Assembly (NCBI GenBank): GCA_027484145.1
Contig: JAIXUH010000012.1
Span: 310,001-374,000, forward strand
Direction of reading: 5' to 3'
Length of the DNA stretch: 64,000 nucleotides
Source of the DNA: Rhodobacter sp.
Lineage (GTDB): Bacteria > Pseudomonadota > Alphaproteobacteria > Rhodobacterales > Rhodobacteraceae
Position 1 is the stretch's first letter; each line of letters begins with the position of its first letter. Shown piece after piece: positions 40,914 to 50,113 of the stretch. The notes under the pieces were generated by a model that saw only the letters and a list, made by a program, of their open reading frames with translations, searched no databases and had not been told where the DNA came from. The position numbers and the translations under genes are program-made.

Positions 40914-42241
40914 CGCGCGCGCGCCAAGACCTCGGGCAATGCCGCCAATGTGCGTTTTGCCCCCCCGGCATGGGCCGCAAAGAACGCCTCGATCTGCGCG
41001 GGCGTAGGTCCGTCCCCCGTGATCAGCGCCGCCGCCAAAGCATCGGCATCGGCCACCCTATGCGCCACACCGGCGTCTTCGGCCTCGGCAAAGGGGTATT
41101 CGATGGTCCAAACCTCGGGCCCCGTCAGCACCGGCTTTTTCAGGGCAAGCGGTTCGATGATGTTGTGTGCGCCTTTGGCGGTGAAACCACCGCCCACAAT
41201 TACCTGATCAGACATGGCGAGGAAGGCATACATCTCGCCCAGTGAATCGCCCAAGAACACATCCGGGCAATCGCGGGGCGGCCCCCAAGTGGCAGGGTCC
41301 AACCCGCCGGGAAAGGCCACCGACCGGCGCAGCACGGACAGGCCCGCCGCGCGCAGCGTGCCGTCCACCTCATCAAACCGCTCGGGCCGCCGCGGGACAT
41401 AGACGCACAGGGGCGGCGGCAGGCCCACTTTGGCGTGGTGCGCGCGCAGGGCCTGCAGCGCCTGAACATAGGTCGCATCTTCGCCCTCAACCGCACTGGC
41501 GATGCAGATTACGCGCCGCCCGTCAGCCCCGATCCAGCGCCGCGCCGCCAACCCTGCGGTGATCTGCGTCATGGGAATGGGCTGATCAAAGCGCAACTCA
41601 CCCGTGATGGCAATGTTCTGCACCCCGATGGCGGCAAAGCGATCCGCCTGAAGCTGCGATTTCACCAAAGCCCCAGCAAAGTCGCGCATCACCGCCTGCC
41701 GCAGGCGCAACCCCTTGCTATCCTTGACGATGGACCGGCTGGGATACTGCGCGTTGCACATCAGCAAGGGCACCCTTGCACCGCGCGCCGCCTGCACCAT
41801 GCGCGGCCATATCTCGATCTCCATCACCAGACCATAGGCTGGCCGGAACGCGCGGAAAAAGCCGCGATAGGCCCATGCGGTTTCCAAGGGCACCCAGACC
41901 ACGCGCATCCGGCCCGTGGCAATGTCGGCGGCAAACACCCGCTCTGCTTCGCGCCGCCCGGCGGGGGTGAAATGGGTGGTGACAACCCGTTCGCCCCGGT
42001 CCAAAAGCGCGCGGATCAGCGGCACGGCCGAACGTAACTCGCCCAGACTGACCGCATGCACCCAAACCGCCCCCGGCAAGGGCGCAGGGTATCGGCCAAA
42101 CCGTTCGCCAAGGTGCTGGTCATAAAGCGCATCCTTGCGGGCACGACGGCGCAGATAGAACCAGATCAGCGGCAGGCCGACCGTCCACAACGCCGACCAC
42201 AGCGCCAAAAACAGAGCCAGCTTTGGCCGATCCCCCTTCAT
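40898..42241 (-). CDS. GT30 (WaaA/KdtA-type) Kdo/nonulosonate transferase, paralog 1
   Basis: A 447-residue membrane-anchored GT30 enzyme: N-terminal helix (LALFLALWSALWTVGLPLIWFYL), catalytic-Glu motif LGERFGRYP, HAVSLGELRSA, MEIEIWPRMV and a C-terminal CMP-sugar site with GGGFTAKGAHNIIEPLAL. Classical WaaA moves Kdo from CMP-Kdo to lipid A. Here two paralogs sit side by side in a neuC/neuB operon, and this copy departs from the GGHNP-E motif (GAHNIIE), so it may use CMP-nonulosonate instead. Its ATG overlaps the stop of paralog 2 (ATGA). Confidence 0.82.
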   Translation of the reverse strand: MKGDRPKLALFLALWSALWTVGLPLIWFYLRRRARKDALYDQHLGERFGRYPAPLPGAVWVHAVSLGELRSAVPLIRALLDRGERVVTTHFTPAGRREAERVFAADIATGRMRVVWVPLETAWAYRGFFRAFRPAYGLVMEIEIWPRMVQAARGARVPLLMCNAQYPSRSIVKDSKGLRLRQAVMRDFAGALVKSQLQADRFAAIGVQNIAITGELRFDQPIPMTQITAGLAARRWIGADGRRVICIASAVEGEDATYVQALQALRAHHAKVGLPPPLCVYVPRRPERFDEVDGTLRAAGLSVLRRSVAFPGGLDPATWGPPRDCPDVFLGDSLGEMYAFLAMSDQVIVGGGFTAKGAHNIIEPLALKKPVLTGPEVWTIEYPFAEAEDAGVAHRVADADALAAALITGDGPTPAQIEAFFAAHAGGAKRTLAALPEVLARARQPMS

Positions 42242-43506
42242 CCGCGCGCGCCCATCAGCGCCAGCAGGTCGCGTGCCAAGGGGTCTAGCGCGCCTTGTGC
42301 TGCCGCCACCAGTGCCGTGGCGCGGGCGGTCATCGCAGGCAGGTCATCCGCCTGCAGGGCCTGCGCCAAGGCACCCGGCGCCACCGCGCGTGCAGCCCCC
42401 GCCCCATCCAGCACCGCATAGTCAGTGGCAAAATTCGCCACATCCGGCCCATGCAGAACGGCGGTGTTCAAGATCGCAGCCTCCCACGGGTTATGCCCGC
42501 CAATGGCATCAAAGCCGCCGCCGATCAATCCCGCCCCGGCCAGACGATACCACAGCCCCAACTCGCCATAGCTGTCAGCCAGCCACACCGAATGTTCCGC
42601 CCCCGGCAAGGCCGCGCGGCGCACATGTGGCAAGGCGGCGGACTCCAACGCCCGCGCCACCGCATCCGCCCGCGCCACATCGCGCGGCACAAGGATCAAG
42701 AGCCAACGCGCATCATCCCGCCACAACGCCGCCTGCGCGGCCATGGCCTGCACTTCGTCACCGGGGTGGGTCGAGGCCGCAACCCAGACCTTCCGCCCTG
42801 CAAGCGCGGCCCGAACCCGCGCCAGTTCCGCCGGATCGGCAGCCAAGGGGGGAGCGGCCGATTTCAGCGACCCCATCACCCGCACGTCCCGCGCGCCAAG
42901 CTGACCCAACCGCGCTGCACTGCCCGCATCCTGCGCGGCCATCAGCGAAAACCGTGCGAAAAGATCGGCATAAAGCCCTCGCACCCGCACACGCCGGGCA
43001 TAGCCATCTTCCGTCAGCCGCGCATTGACCAAGGCCAGCGGCACCCCGCGCCCGTGGGCGGCGACCACGGCACCGGGCCAGACCTCTTGCTCGGCCCAGA
43101 CCGAAAGATCGGGCTGCCAGTGATCCAGAAACCGCGCCAGATAGCACGGCGCATCCAGCGGCAGATACTGGTGCTGCGTGCGGGCAGGCAGGTTCGCCCC
43201 CATCACCTGCGCCGATGACCGCGCCGACGAGGTCACCAGGAACGACAGCCCCGGATCGCGCGCCGCCAACGCCGCGATCAGCCCGCGCAGGGCCAATACC
43301 TCACCCAGCCCCACCGCATGCAGCCAGATCAGGCGCCCAGCGGGCCGCGATTGTGTGGCCTGCCCCAGCTTTTCCCCCATCCGCGCCGCATCTTCCTTGC
43401 CGCGCGCAAGGCGGCGGCGCAGATGGCGCGGGGCGAGAAGCGGCAGGGCATGACTTGCCAGCAGATAGGCACGCAACGTCGCACCCTTCGGCGGCGGGGG
43501 GCGCAC
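42238..43506 (-). CDS. GT30 (WaaA/KdtA-type) Kdo transferase, paralog 2
   Basis: A GT30 protein of about 422 residues with ARMGEKLGQA (catalytic Glu), LIWLHAVGLGEVLALRG, SVWAEQEVWPGAVVA and the canonical GGGFDAIGGHNPWEAA. It is closer to classical WaaA than its neighbour in the C-terminal motif. The start is uncertain: GTG 43506, one base after the neuC stop, or TTG 43476 with AAGGGTG upstream. The order neuC-waaA2-waaA1 implies both transferases serve the same surface glycan. Confidence 0.8.
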   Translation of the reverse strand: MRPPPPKGATLRAYLLASHALPLLAPRHLRRRLARGKEDAARMGEKLGQATQSRPAGRLIWLHAVGLGEVLALRGLIAALAARDPGLSFLVTSSARSSAQVMGANLPARTQHQYLPLDAPCYLARFLDHWQPDLSVWAEQEVWPGAVVAAHGRGVPLALVNARLTEDGYARRVRVRGLYADLFARFSLMAAQDAGSAARLGQLGARDVRVMGSLKSAAPPLAADPAELARVRAALAGRKVWVAASTHPGDEVQAMAAQAALWRDDARWLLILVPRDVARADAVARALESAALPHVRRAALPGAEHSVWLADSYGELGLWYRLAGAGLIGGGFDAIGGHNPWEAAILNTAVLHGPDVANFATDYAVLDGAGAARAVAPGALAQALQADDLPAMTARATALVAAAQGALDPLARDLLALMGARG

Positions 43507-43507
43507 C

Positions 43508-44629
43508 TCAGGCAAGGTCCTGAAAGGCCTTTTGCAGCCCCTGCGCCCAAAACGCATCCGACCCCAGCACGGCGGCAAAGCGGTCTGCCGCCCGCCCTTC
43601 GCCAAAGCCTGTGTCGGGCGCATGGCGATGGCCCCATTGCGTGGCCAGAAACCCGGCAATCGCCGCATCATCCATCGCCGTGCAGGAAAACACCGATCCC
43701 GCCACCGCGCGGTTGGTCTGCCGCGTGCCCACATCCAGCGAGGCCACACCCAGAAACGGCGCCTCGCGCACGCCCGCGCTGGAATTGCCGACCATGCAGG
43801 CGGCATTCTTCATCAGTTCGGAAAAATGTGCGAACCGCATCGACGGGATCAGCCGGAACCGATCCTGCGGCAGGCGCGACAGGGCCGCGAAAATCGCCTC
43901 AGACCCCGGATCATTGTTCGGCGCGATCACCACGAAATTGCGCCCCGATGCGGCAAGGGTACCAAAGAACGCATCCGCCTGTGCGCCCATCGTCGCCTGT
44001 TCCGATGTCACCGGATGAAACACCGCAATCCCGTAATCGGCAAAGGGAATGCCGTAATGCGCGCGCACGGCATCTAGCGTCACGCCGGAGGGGCCGTTGT
44101 GAAAATCCAGTTCCGGCGAGCCGATGATGTGAATCGACGATTCCGGCTCGCCCAAAGCCATGACCCGCCGCGCCGCCTGCAGGGACGACACGAAGTGATG
44201 CGTCGCAAGCTTGGTGTTGCAGTGGCGGAACACCTCATCAATGGTGCCCGACACCTCGCCCCCTTCGATATGGGCCGAAGCGATATAGTTGGTGGCCGCC
44301 ACCAGCGCACCTGCCAAGGCCTCGATCCGGTCGCCATGCACCACGACCAGATCAGGCCGGTGTTCGGTCACATAGTCCGAAAACCCCATGACCGTTTTGG
44401 CCAGCACCACATCCTGCCCGTCGCCCGGGCGCTGGTTCAGGAATTCATGCACCTTGATGCCGGGCATGCGCTGCACTTCCAGCTTGGTCAGGCCGTAGCG
44501 GTCCATCATATGCATGCCCGTCACAAAGAAGGTCACCCGGTGCCCGGCATCGCGCGCGGCGGCGGCAAGCGGCTCCAGCTTGCCGAAATCGGCGCGTGTG
44601 CCCGTCAGGAACAGAAGGTGGCGGGTCAT
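43508..44629 (-). CDS. neuC: UDP-N-acetylglucosamine 2-epimerase (hydrolysing), NeuC-type
   Basis: A 373-residue GT-B-fold epimerase: LLFLTGTRADFGKLEPLA, LVVVHGDRIEALAGALVA, HIEGGEVSGTIDEVFRH, MVGNSSAGVREAPFLG and VDVGTRQTNR are the NeuC/WecB motifs. NeuC hydrolyses UDP-GlcNAc to ManNAc, the substrate for NeuB; LegG, its near relative, uses the diacetamido sugar. No LegB/LegC/LegH genes are in the window, so a ManNAc route is simpler, but those genes could lie elsewhere. Confidence 0.92.
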   Translation of the reverse strand: MTRHLLFLTGTRADFGKLEPLAAAARDAGHRVTFFVTGMHMMDRYGLTKLEVQRMPGIKVHEFLNQRPGDGQDVVLAKTVMGFSDYVTEHRPDLVVVHGDRIEALAGALVAATNYIASAHIEGGEVSGTIDEVFRHCNTKLATHHFVSSLQAARRVMALGEPESSIHIIGSPELDFHNGPSGVTLDAVRAHYGIPFADYGIAVFHPVTSEQATMGAQADAFFGTLAASGRNFVVIAPNNDPGSEAIFAALSRLPQDRFRLIPSMRFAHFSELMKNAACMVGNSSAGVREAPFLGVASLDVGTRQTNRAVAGSVFSCTAMDDAAIAGFLATQWGHRHAPDTGFGEGRAADRFAAVLGSDAFWAQGLQKAFQDLA

Positions 44630-44636
44630 GGCCGGG

Positions 44637-45362
44637 CTATACCTTTGTAAAGGTCACGACCGTGCGCGCCGAATTCGCGATCTCGGGGTAAAGCCCGTGG
44701 CGCGCCATCGCGGCATAGACCGATGCAATCTCGGCCCGGTTCAGGCGGGCCGGATGCAATTCGATCACCGCCGCGCGCAGGGATGACGCATCCGTGGCCG
44801 GGATCAGAAACGCCTCGGCCCCTTCGATATCGCAGACCAGCACGGTAGGGCGAAAGGTTGACATCACTTCCGCAAGGGCATGGGCCGGAACATCGACCGT
44901 GCGGCCTGACGACCGCCCCGCCAGCAGCGAGCCTTCCTCGAACGACGCGGCAAGGTGAAACGGCCGGGTGCGCGGCGCGCCCTCGGACCCATCCGCCGCA
45001 TCGGTGACCAGCACGCCCAGACGCAGATCAACATTTCTGATGCCATGATCGGACAGAAACGCGGCCGTGGCGGGCACGATGTCGGGGTTGGCCTCATAGG
45101 CCACGACCTGCCCCTTGCTGGCGGCGCGCGCGATCAGTGCCGTCACGATGCCCAAGCCCGCGCCCAGTTCCAGAACGCGGTCATCCGGGCGGACCACCGC
45201 CTTGACCCCCGCAATTTCGGGGGCCTCATAGGTGCCCAGAAAAATGAACCCGGCAAGGTCTTCAGTCATCCCCGCCCGTTTCAGCGGCACGGTCAGGCCA
45301 TGAAACGGCAAGGACGCCGCATAGCGACAGACAAGTTTGCGATATGTCCGGCGAAGCCCCAT
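44637..45362 (-). CDS. FkbM-family methyltransferase in the glycan locus
   Basis: A 241-residue methyltransferase with RPDDRVLELGAGLGIVTALIA (motif I), VVAYEANPDIVPATAAFL (motif II) and LVCDIEGAEAFLIP (FkbM signature). It lies 7 bp from neuC's start and 99 bp after the RgpF-like gene, so it probably O-methylates a sugar of the same surface glycan. ATG 45362 (MGLRRTYRKLVCRY) is chosen because the extra upstream 22 residues lack similarity; no strong ribosome site is visible. Confidence 0.83.
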   Translation of the reverse strand: MGLRRTYRKLVCRYAASLPFHGLTVPLKRAGMTEDLAGFIFLGTYEAPEIAGVKAVVRPDDRVLELGAGLGIVTALIARAASKGQVVAYEANPDIVPATAAFLSDHGIRNVDLRLGVLVTDAADGSEGAPRTRPFHLAASFEEGSLLAGRSSGRTVDVPAHALAEVMSTFRPTVLVCDIEGAEAFLIPATDASSLRAAVIELHPARLNRAEIASVYAAMARHGLYPEIANSARTVVTFTKV

Positions 45363-45461
45363 CGAAGGTTCCGTTCCTGTTGCTGACTGGCCCGCCACTG
45401 CGGGATCACCCTGTTCATCCTGTCGCACACTCGGGCGCGGGGGTGCAATACGGGCTGGGAG

Positions 45462-46562
45462 TCAGCCTCCGCTATCGGCGGCGGGGCGGGTATCGCGGGG
45501 CACAGTGGCGCAGGCCTCATCCCACAGATGCTGCGGCGGCATCGGCAGGTGTCCTGCTTGCACGGCACGGATGTATTCCTGCCGCCACAGGGCGCTGATC
45601 GGCTCTTTGCTTTTCTTCAGTACCGGATAGGCCATCAGCCGCACGGCGGCGACCGGAAACGTGCTGTAAAACAAACCCGTTTGCAGCGCACGTTCGACAA
45701 AGACCAAGGCATCATTGCGCCACGCTGCGCCTTCACCTTGGGCAAGGGCCAACCCGTCGCGCCGCACTGCATCAATCTGGCTGGCCGTGTGCTGCAAGGT
45801 CGCGTGCAGCAATGCGTCATCCGCCCCCGCGAGCAAGCGCAGAAAATCGTCTTGGCCGAACATCCCCTCCAGACGCAGCCCTGCGGCCCGCATGGCCCGG
45901 CCAAAGCCACGCTCGCCACGCCGGATCACCTTGTATTTGTTCGATGTCAGCCGCAGATCACGCCAGAATGCGACAAAGGCCGGGTGCGCCCATGTCCTGC
46001 GCGGCAGGGAAAACGCATAGCTTTCCAGAAACCGTTCGTCCCCCCGCTGGCGCAGCACCGTGCCCACGATATCTGCGCCGCTTGCCTCCATCCGCTGCAA
46101 CATCGTGCAGGCAGAGGACAGCGGAAACCAGATGCTGTCATTCAGGATGACCAGCCGTTCCGGCGCAATGTCCCACACCTGCAACTGGCGGATACCATCG
46201 CGATAACCGCCGAAATCATAGCCCACGTTCGGCCGCTCCATCACCCGCCAGACACAGGGCAAAAGCCGCGCGCGGTCTTGCGGCGGCAAGGGTGCGTTCG
46301 AGATGACAAAGGGCGCATAGCCCTGCCCCACCAGATGATGGCACAGGTCCAGCACCGAAAGACACAAGCCGCGCGGTTGCCAGATCAGCAGAATCGCGAT
46401 CTTCGCCGATTGTGGCACCTGCCCGCTTTCCACCGGAAAGCCGCGCGCAAAGGCCGCGTCGTGGCGGCGCTGCACAACAGGTTCCCACAGCGCCTCGGGG
46501 ATGGCCCGCAACTGCTGACCCAGACGGGTCATCTCGCGCCGGACCTTCCAGCCGGGGATCAC
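45462..46562 (-). CDS. RgpF-like (rhamnan synthesis protein F family) glycan protein
   Basis: A protein of about 366 residues with VGYDFGGYRDGI and LVILNDSIWFPL, the pair of motifs that defines the rhamnan-synthesis F/RgpF family, followed by SFSLPRRTWAHPAFVAFWRDL-type segments. Members take part in polysaccharide assembly; individual activities are mostly unproven. GTG 46562 overlaps the neuB stop (GTGA), so it is coupled to neuB. An upstream GTG at 46577 and an ATG at 46532 are alternatives. Confidence 0.75.
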   Translation of the reverse strand: MIPGWKVRREMTRLGQQLRAIPEALWEPVVQRRHDAAFARGFPVESGQVPQSAKIAILLIWQPRGLCLSVLDLCHHLVGQGYAPFVISNAPLPPQDRARLLPCVWRVMERPNVGYDFGGYRDGIRQLQVWDIAPERLVILNDSIWFPLSSACTMLQRMEASGADIVGTVLRQRGDERFLESYAFSLPRRTWAHPAFVAFWRDLRLTSNKYKVIRRGERGFGRAMRAAGLRLEGMFGQDDFLRLLAGADDALLHATLQHTASQIDAVRRDGLALAQGEGAAWRNDALVFVERALQTGLFYSTFPVAAVRLMAYPVLKKSKEPISALWRQEYIRAVQAGHLPMPPQHLWDEACATVPRDTRPAADSGG

Positions 46563-47587
46563 GCCAGATCGCTCCACTTCAACTGGGTGTTGCGGGTAAC
46601 GGCGCGGGTCAGGCGCTTACCCAGCACCTTGTCAAAGTCATAGGCCGGGATTTCACCCGAACCGGGGCGACGGGCCCAGATATCGGCCTCGGCAATCACG
46701 TGACCATCGGGCAGGTCCTTGTCGGCCACCACCGACCCCCGGGCAAAACGGTAGACATCCTCTTCGGGCGCAGTCCGCATTTTGGGGTTGCGCGCTGCGG
46801 TCCAGATTTCGCGAGAACGGTCGATCAGAAAACGCAACTCGGCCGGGTCCATCGAATTGATGATGTCCGGCCCCTTGCGATAGCGCGAGTCGGTATAGTG
46901 CCGCTCAAGGATACAGGCGCCCAGCGCCACGCTGGCCAGCGCCATTTCCGGCCCGATGGAGTGGTCGGAAAAGCCCACAACCGCGCGCGGGAAGGCCGCT
47001 TTCAGATCGGTCACGCCTTGCAGGCTGACAATCTCGGCCGGGCTTGGGTAAAGGTTGGTGCATTCCAACAGCGCATATTCGATGCCCGCCGCATCCAGAA
47101 TGGCCACTGATGCGCGGATTGTCTCGATCGTCTGCATGCCCGTGGACAAGATCACGGGCTTGCCCTTGCGGGCGATGTGGCGGATCAGCGGCAAGTTATC
47201 CGCCTCGCCCGAGCCGATCTTGAAGGCCGGCACCCCGATCTCTTCCAGAAAATTGGCCGCCTTGCGGCTGAAGGGGGTGGAAATGTAGATCAGGCCAAGG
47301 CTTTCGGTGTATTCCTTCAGCGCCACCTCGGCCTCGGCCGACAGGGCGCAGCGTTCCATCACATGCCAGATCGATACATCCGCATTGGGCGGAAAGATCG
47401 ACTTTGCCTCATCCGTCATCTCATCTTCGATGAAATGGGTCTGGTGCTTGATGACCTCGCACCCCGCACCTGCGGCAAGGCGCACCATCTCCTTGGCCAC
47501 CTCAAGGCTGCCACCATGGTTGATGCCGATCTCGGCAATCACCAGCGGCGGATGGTCTGGCCCCACGGGGCGATGGCCGATCTTCAT
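46559..47587 (-). CDS. neuB: N-acetylneuraminate/nonulosonate synthase
   Basis: A 342-residue NeuB-family enzyme condensing ManNAc (or a 6-deoxy analogue) with phosphoenolpyruvate. The TIM barrel starts PLVIAEIGINHGGSLEVAKEM; IYISTPFSRKAANFL, FKIGSGEADNLPLI and FSDHSIGPEMALASVALGA are family motifs, and the C-terminal SAF domain (about 285-340) contains RGSVVADKDLPDGHVI. It is the first gene of the minus-strand operon. ATG 47587 has AAGG 7 nt upstream and the usual N-terminus; GTG 47596 is an alternative. Confidence 0.93.
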   Translation of the reverse strand: MKIGHRPVGPDHPPLVIAEIGINHGGSLEVAKEMVRLAAGAGCEVIKHQTHFIEDEMTDEAKSIFPPNADVSIWHVMERCALSAEAEVALKEYTESLGLIYISTPFSRKAANFLEEIGVPAFKIGSGEADNLPLIRHIARKGKPVILSTGMQTIETIRASVAILDAAGIEYALLECTNLYPSPAEIVSLQGVTDLKAAFPRAVVGFSDHSIGPEMALASVALGACILERHYTDSRYRKGPDIINSMDPAELRFLIDRSREIWTAARNPKMRTAPEEDVYRFARGSVVADKDLPDGHVIAEADIWARRPGSGEIPAYDFDKVLGKRLTRAVTRNTQLKWSDLA

Positions 47588-47699
47588 GGCTGACACCTTT
47601 TCCTGACTGCGGCTGATTTACCCGTGCAGCCGCGTCAAGGAAAGCCGGAACTGTGGCATCAGGCGACGCCACCCCGTTCTTTTTGTTCGCCCCGCCGCG

Positions 47700-49061
47700 T
47701 TAGAACCAGCGTCCGACAGCCGTTGCCCGCAGGTTCAGGGCCGCCGCCTTTGTCACAGCAGAAAAGACCCGCAGCGGGGCCGCCGTCGCGGTCGGGGCGC
47801 CTGCGGTCGTCACCCAGCAATCGGCATCATCCGCATCGCCGACCACGGCGGGGGCCACGACAAAAACCGCCGGATAGGTCCATGTCACGTTCGCCGACCG
47901 GAACAGACCGCCGAGCGCAGTGTTGGCATTGGGCACAGACAGGTTGGTGCGTGTGCAGATCAGCGTGCCATCTGCAAACCGTACGAATTCGCCATTGGCA
48001 TTGCTGCCACGCTCGATCACTGCGCCCGTCGGCACACCTGCCGTTTGGCTGACCGGGCCCAAAATATTGACCCGGCTATAAAGATCGACCCATTCGGTCC
48101 AAAGACTGGCATCGCGAATGCGCAGAGCCAGACGCGGGGTGGCCGTGTTGCGCGACAGGGCAATCTGCACCGCTTGCCCGCCGGGGGTGTTGGCGCGCGC
48201 CACATGCTGCAACAGCCAGTCGCCCGCATTGCCCGGACGCCCGACCAAGGTGGTCGCATCGCCGTGATAGAACCCCGTTGCCGTCAGCGCGTTGAAATCC
48301 GTCACCTGCACTGCGGAAGACAAAAGCCCCGCATCCCCCACCTTCAGCAGACGTCCGGCGGTGGCGTCCGTGGCACTTTGGGTCACGGCCAGCCCGGCAA
48401 TCGCGCCGCCTACCGTCATGCCTTGCGGTGCGGCGACCACGCCCGTTGTGGCATTGGCACTCAGCGCCGTCAGAAAGCTGGACCCGTTCGCACTGACCTT
48501 GATGGCGAAATCATCGCTGCCGGCCGTGCCCATTTCGGCCCGTCCCGAAAACCCGGTCTGGAACATCAGACTGGCGGTATCCGCCGCAGCGGCCTTGTTC
48601 AGCTTCAACTGATGGCCCGCCCCAGCGTGGTTCAGCAGCGTGGCCGCGGCACTGACACTCAGACGGTTGGTCGCATCCGGCGTCGACGATACACCCAGAC
48701 GGGCCGCCATGACCGTCCCTTCAGAGGGCGCCTTCCAGACCGTTCCATCAAAGACAACCGTTTCCCCTTCGGCCAGAACATGCGCCTGCCATCCGGCATT
48801 CGGCGCGAAAAAGGCCCAGCCTGCGGTTTCCCACAGCGCCAACCGCCCCGATTGCCCGGCCCATGGCCCCGTGGCCGCCGCCGCCACAAGATGGCGGTCC
48901 CCGATCTGCGGCGCGGGCGGCGGCGCGGTGCGGGTCCGGTCCCACACGGTCAGTTGCACCACGGCATCCAGAATCCGCAGGGCCTCGTTGTGGGTCACAT
49001 GCTTTTGGGCCTGCGACGGCAGGATATAGGGAAGCGAGAGGATGGGGCTGTCGTCCGGCAT
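47700..49061 (-). CDS. DUF2793 protein (possible gene-transfer-agent/phage spike-like)
   Basis: A 453-residue protein. The N-terminal DUF2793 region (LPYILPSQAQKHVTHNEALRIL and VAAAATGPWAGQSGRLALW) is followed by Ala/Gly/Thr-rich beta-structured sequence resembling tail-fibre or spike modules. DUF2793 proteins in Rhodobacterales have been linked, as I recall, to head-spike proteins of gene transfer agents that bind capsule; no other GTA or phage gene is nearby. Its place next to the nonulosonate locus suggests recognition of that glycan. ATG 49061 is chosen from the conserved N-terminus. Confidence 0.75.
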   Translation of the reverse strand: MPDDSPILSLPYILPSQAQKHVTHNEALRILDAVVQLTVWDRTRTAPPPAPQIGDRHLVAAAATGPWAGQSGRLALWETAGWAFFAPNAGWQAHVLAEGETVVFDGTVWKAPSEGTVMAARLGVSSTPDATNRLSVSAAATLLNHAGAGHQLKLNKAAAADTASLMFQTGFSGRAEMGTAGSDDFAIKVSANGSSFLTALSANATTGVVAAPQGMTVGGAIAGLAVTQSATDATAGRLLKVGDAGLLSSAVQVTDFNALTATGFYHGDATTLVGRPGNAGDWLLQHVARANTPGGQAVQIALSRNTATPRLALRIRDASLWTEWVDLYSRVNILGPVSQTAGVPTGAVIERGSNANGEFVRFADGTLICTRTNLSVPNANTALGGLFRSANVTWTYPAVFVVAPAVVGDADDADCWVTTAGAPTATAAPLRVFSAVTKAAALNLRATAVGRWF

Positions 49062-49159
49062 GGCTGTCTCCGCGCAAAGGATGCGGCGAACACTCAGCAA
49101 GAAAGCTAAAGGATTGCTGCGCCCACCGTGCGCAGACAGGACCCACCGCGCAACACCCG

Positions 49160-50086
49160 CTACAGCGCGGCCAGTGCCGCCGCAGCCCGCGACCGGCGCT
49201 GTAACACCGCCTCGCGCCAGCTGATATAGGTGACAGACCCGATGATGACCGCCCCGCCCAGCAGCACAAAGGGATCAAACCCCTCGCCAAAGACCAACGT
49301 GCCCAAAAGCGTGGCCCAGATCAGCTGCAAGAACACCACCGGCTGCGTCACCGCCATGGGAGCAAGGGCAAAGGCGCGCGTCATGCAATAATGCCCGCCC
49401 GTTGCACAGGCGGCAACAACCGCCAGCCACGCCAACTGCACCACGCTGACCGGAACCCAGACCCAGAACGCCAGCGGCGCCAAGGCAAGCGTCACCGTGA
49501 CCGACAGCCAGCCCACAATGGCCCCAGCCCCCATCACACCGCTTAACCGCTTGGCATACACATAGGATCCGGCAAAGCAAATCGCCGCCCCCACCTGCGC
49601 AAGGTGTCCGGCGGACAACTCGCGCAGCCCAGGCCGCAGCACGATCAACGCACCCGCAACGGCCACCGCAATCGCCAGCATACGCCGCAGCGCCAGACGC
49701 TCGCCCAGCAAAAGCGCGGCCCCGATCGTCACCAGCACCGGGTTCAGATAGCCGATCGCCGTCACCTCGGCCACGGGGATACGGGCCATGGCGAAGAACC
49801 ACAGGATTACCGCCATGGAATGCACCAGCCCCCGCACCGCCAGCACGCCCATAAGGCGCGGCGCGATCCGGCGGCGCAGCAAGGGCAACACAGCCGGCAG
49901 CAAAAACACGATGCCCCAGGCAAAGCGGATAAAGGCCGATTGTGCCGCCGGCAGATCCGTTCCCAGATGCCGCACGATGCCGGTCACGCCGACAAAACAG
50001 AACCCCGATGCCAGCATCCAAGCCACCGCTTCGGTCGGGCGGGCCGGTGTAATGGTGTCGTCGGTCTGGTCATGCGCCGCAGTCAT
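49160..50086 (-). CDS. EamA/DMT-superfamily exporter
   Basis: A 308-residue protein with ten predicted transmembrane helices in two EamA repeats (about 20-150 and 160-290), including WFFAMARIPVAEVTAIGYLNPVLVTIGAALLLGERL and QLIWATLLGTLVFGEGF, the conserved helix-end Gly-Glu motifs. The substrate is unknown. ATG 50086 starts a short charged N-terminus; the ORF begins six codons further upstream. It lies 27 bp after the ArgP-like gene on the same strand. Confidence 0.85.
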   Translation of the reverse strand: MTAAHDQTDDTITPARPTEAVAWMLASGFCFVGVTGIVRHLGTDLPAAQSAFIRFAWGIVFLLPAVLPLLRRRIAPRLMGVLAVRGLVHSMAVILWFFAMARIPVAEVTAIGYLNPVLVTIGAALLLGERLALRRMLAIAVAVAGALIVLRPGLRELSAGHLAQVGAAICFAGSYVYAKRLSGVMGAGAIVGWLSVTVTLALAPLAFWVWVPVSVVQLAWLAVVAACATGGHYCMTRAFALAPMAVTQPVVFLQLIWATLLGTLVFGEGFDPFVLLGGAVIIGSVTYISWREAVLQRRSRAAAALAAL

Positions 50087-50113
50087 CGCGGCACAAAACC
50101 CCAAAGGCCGCGC

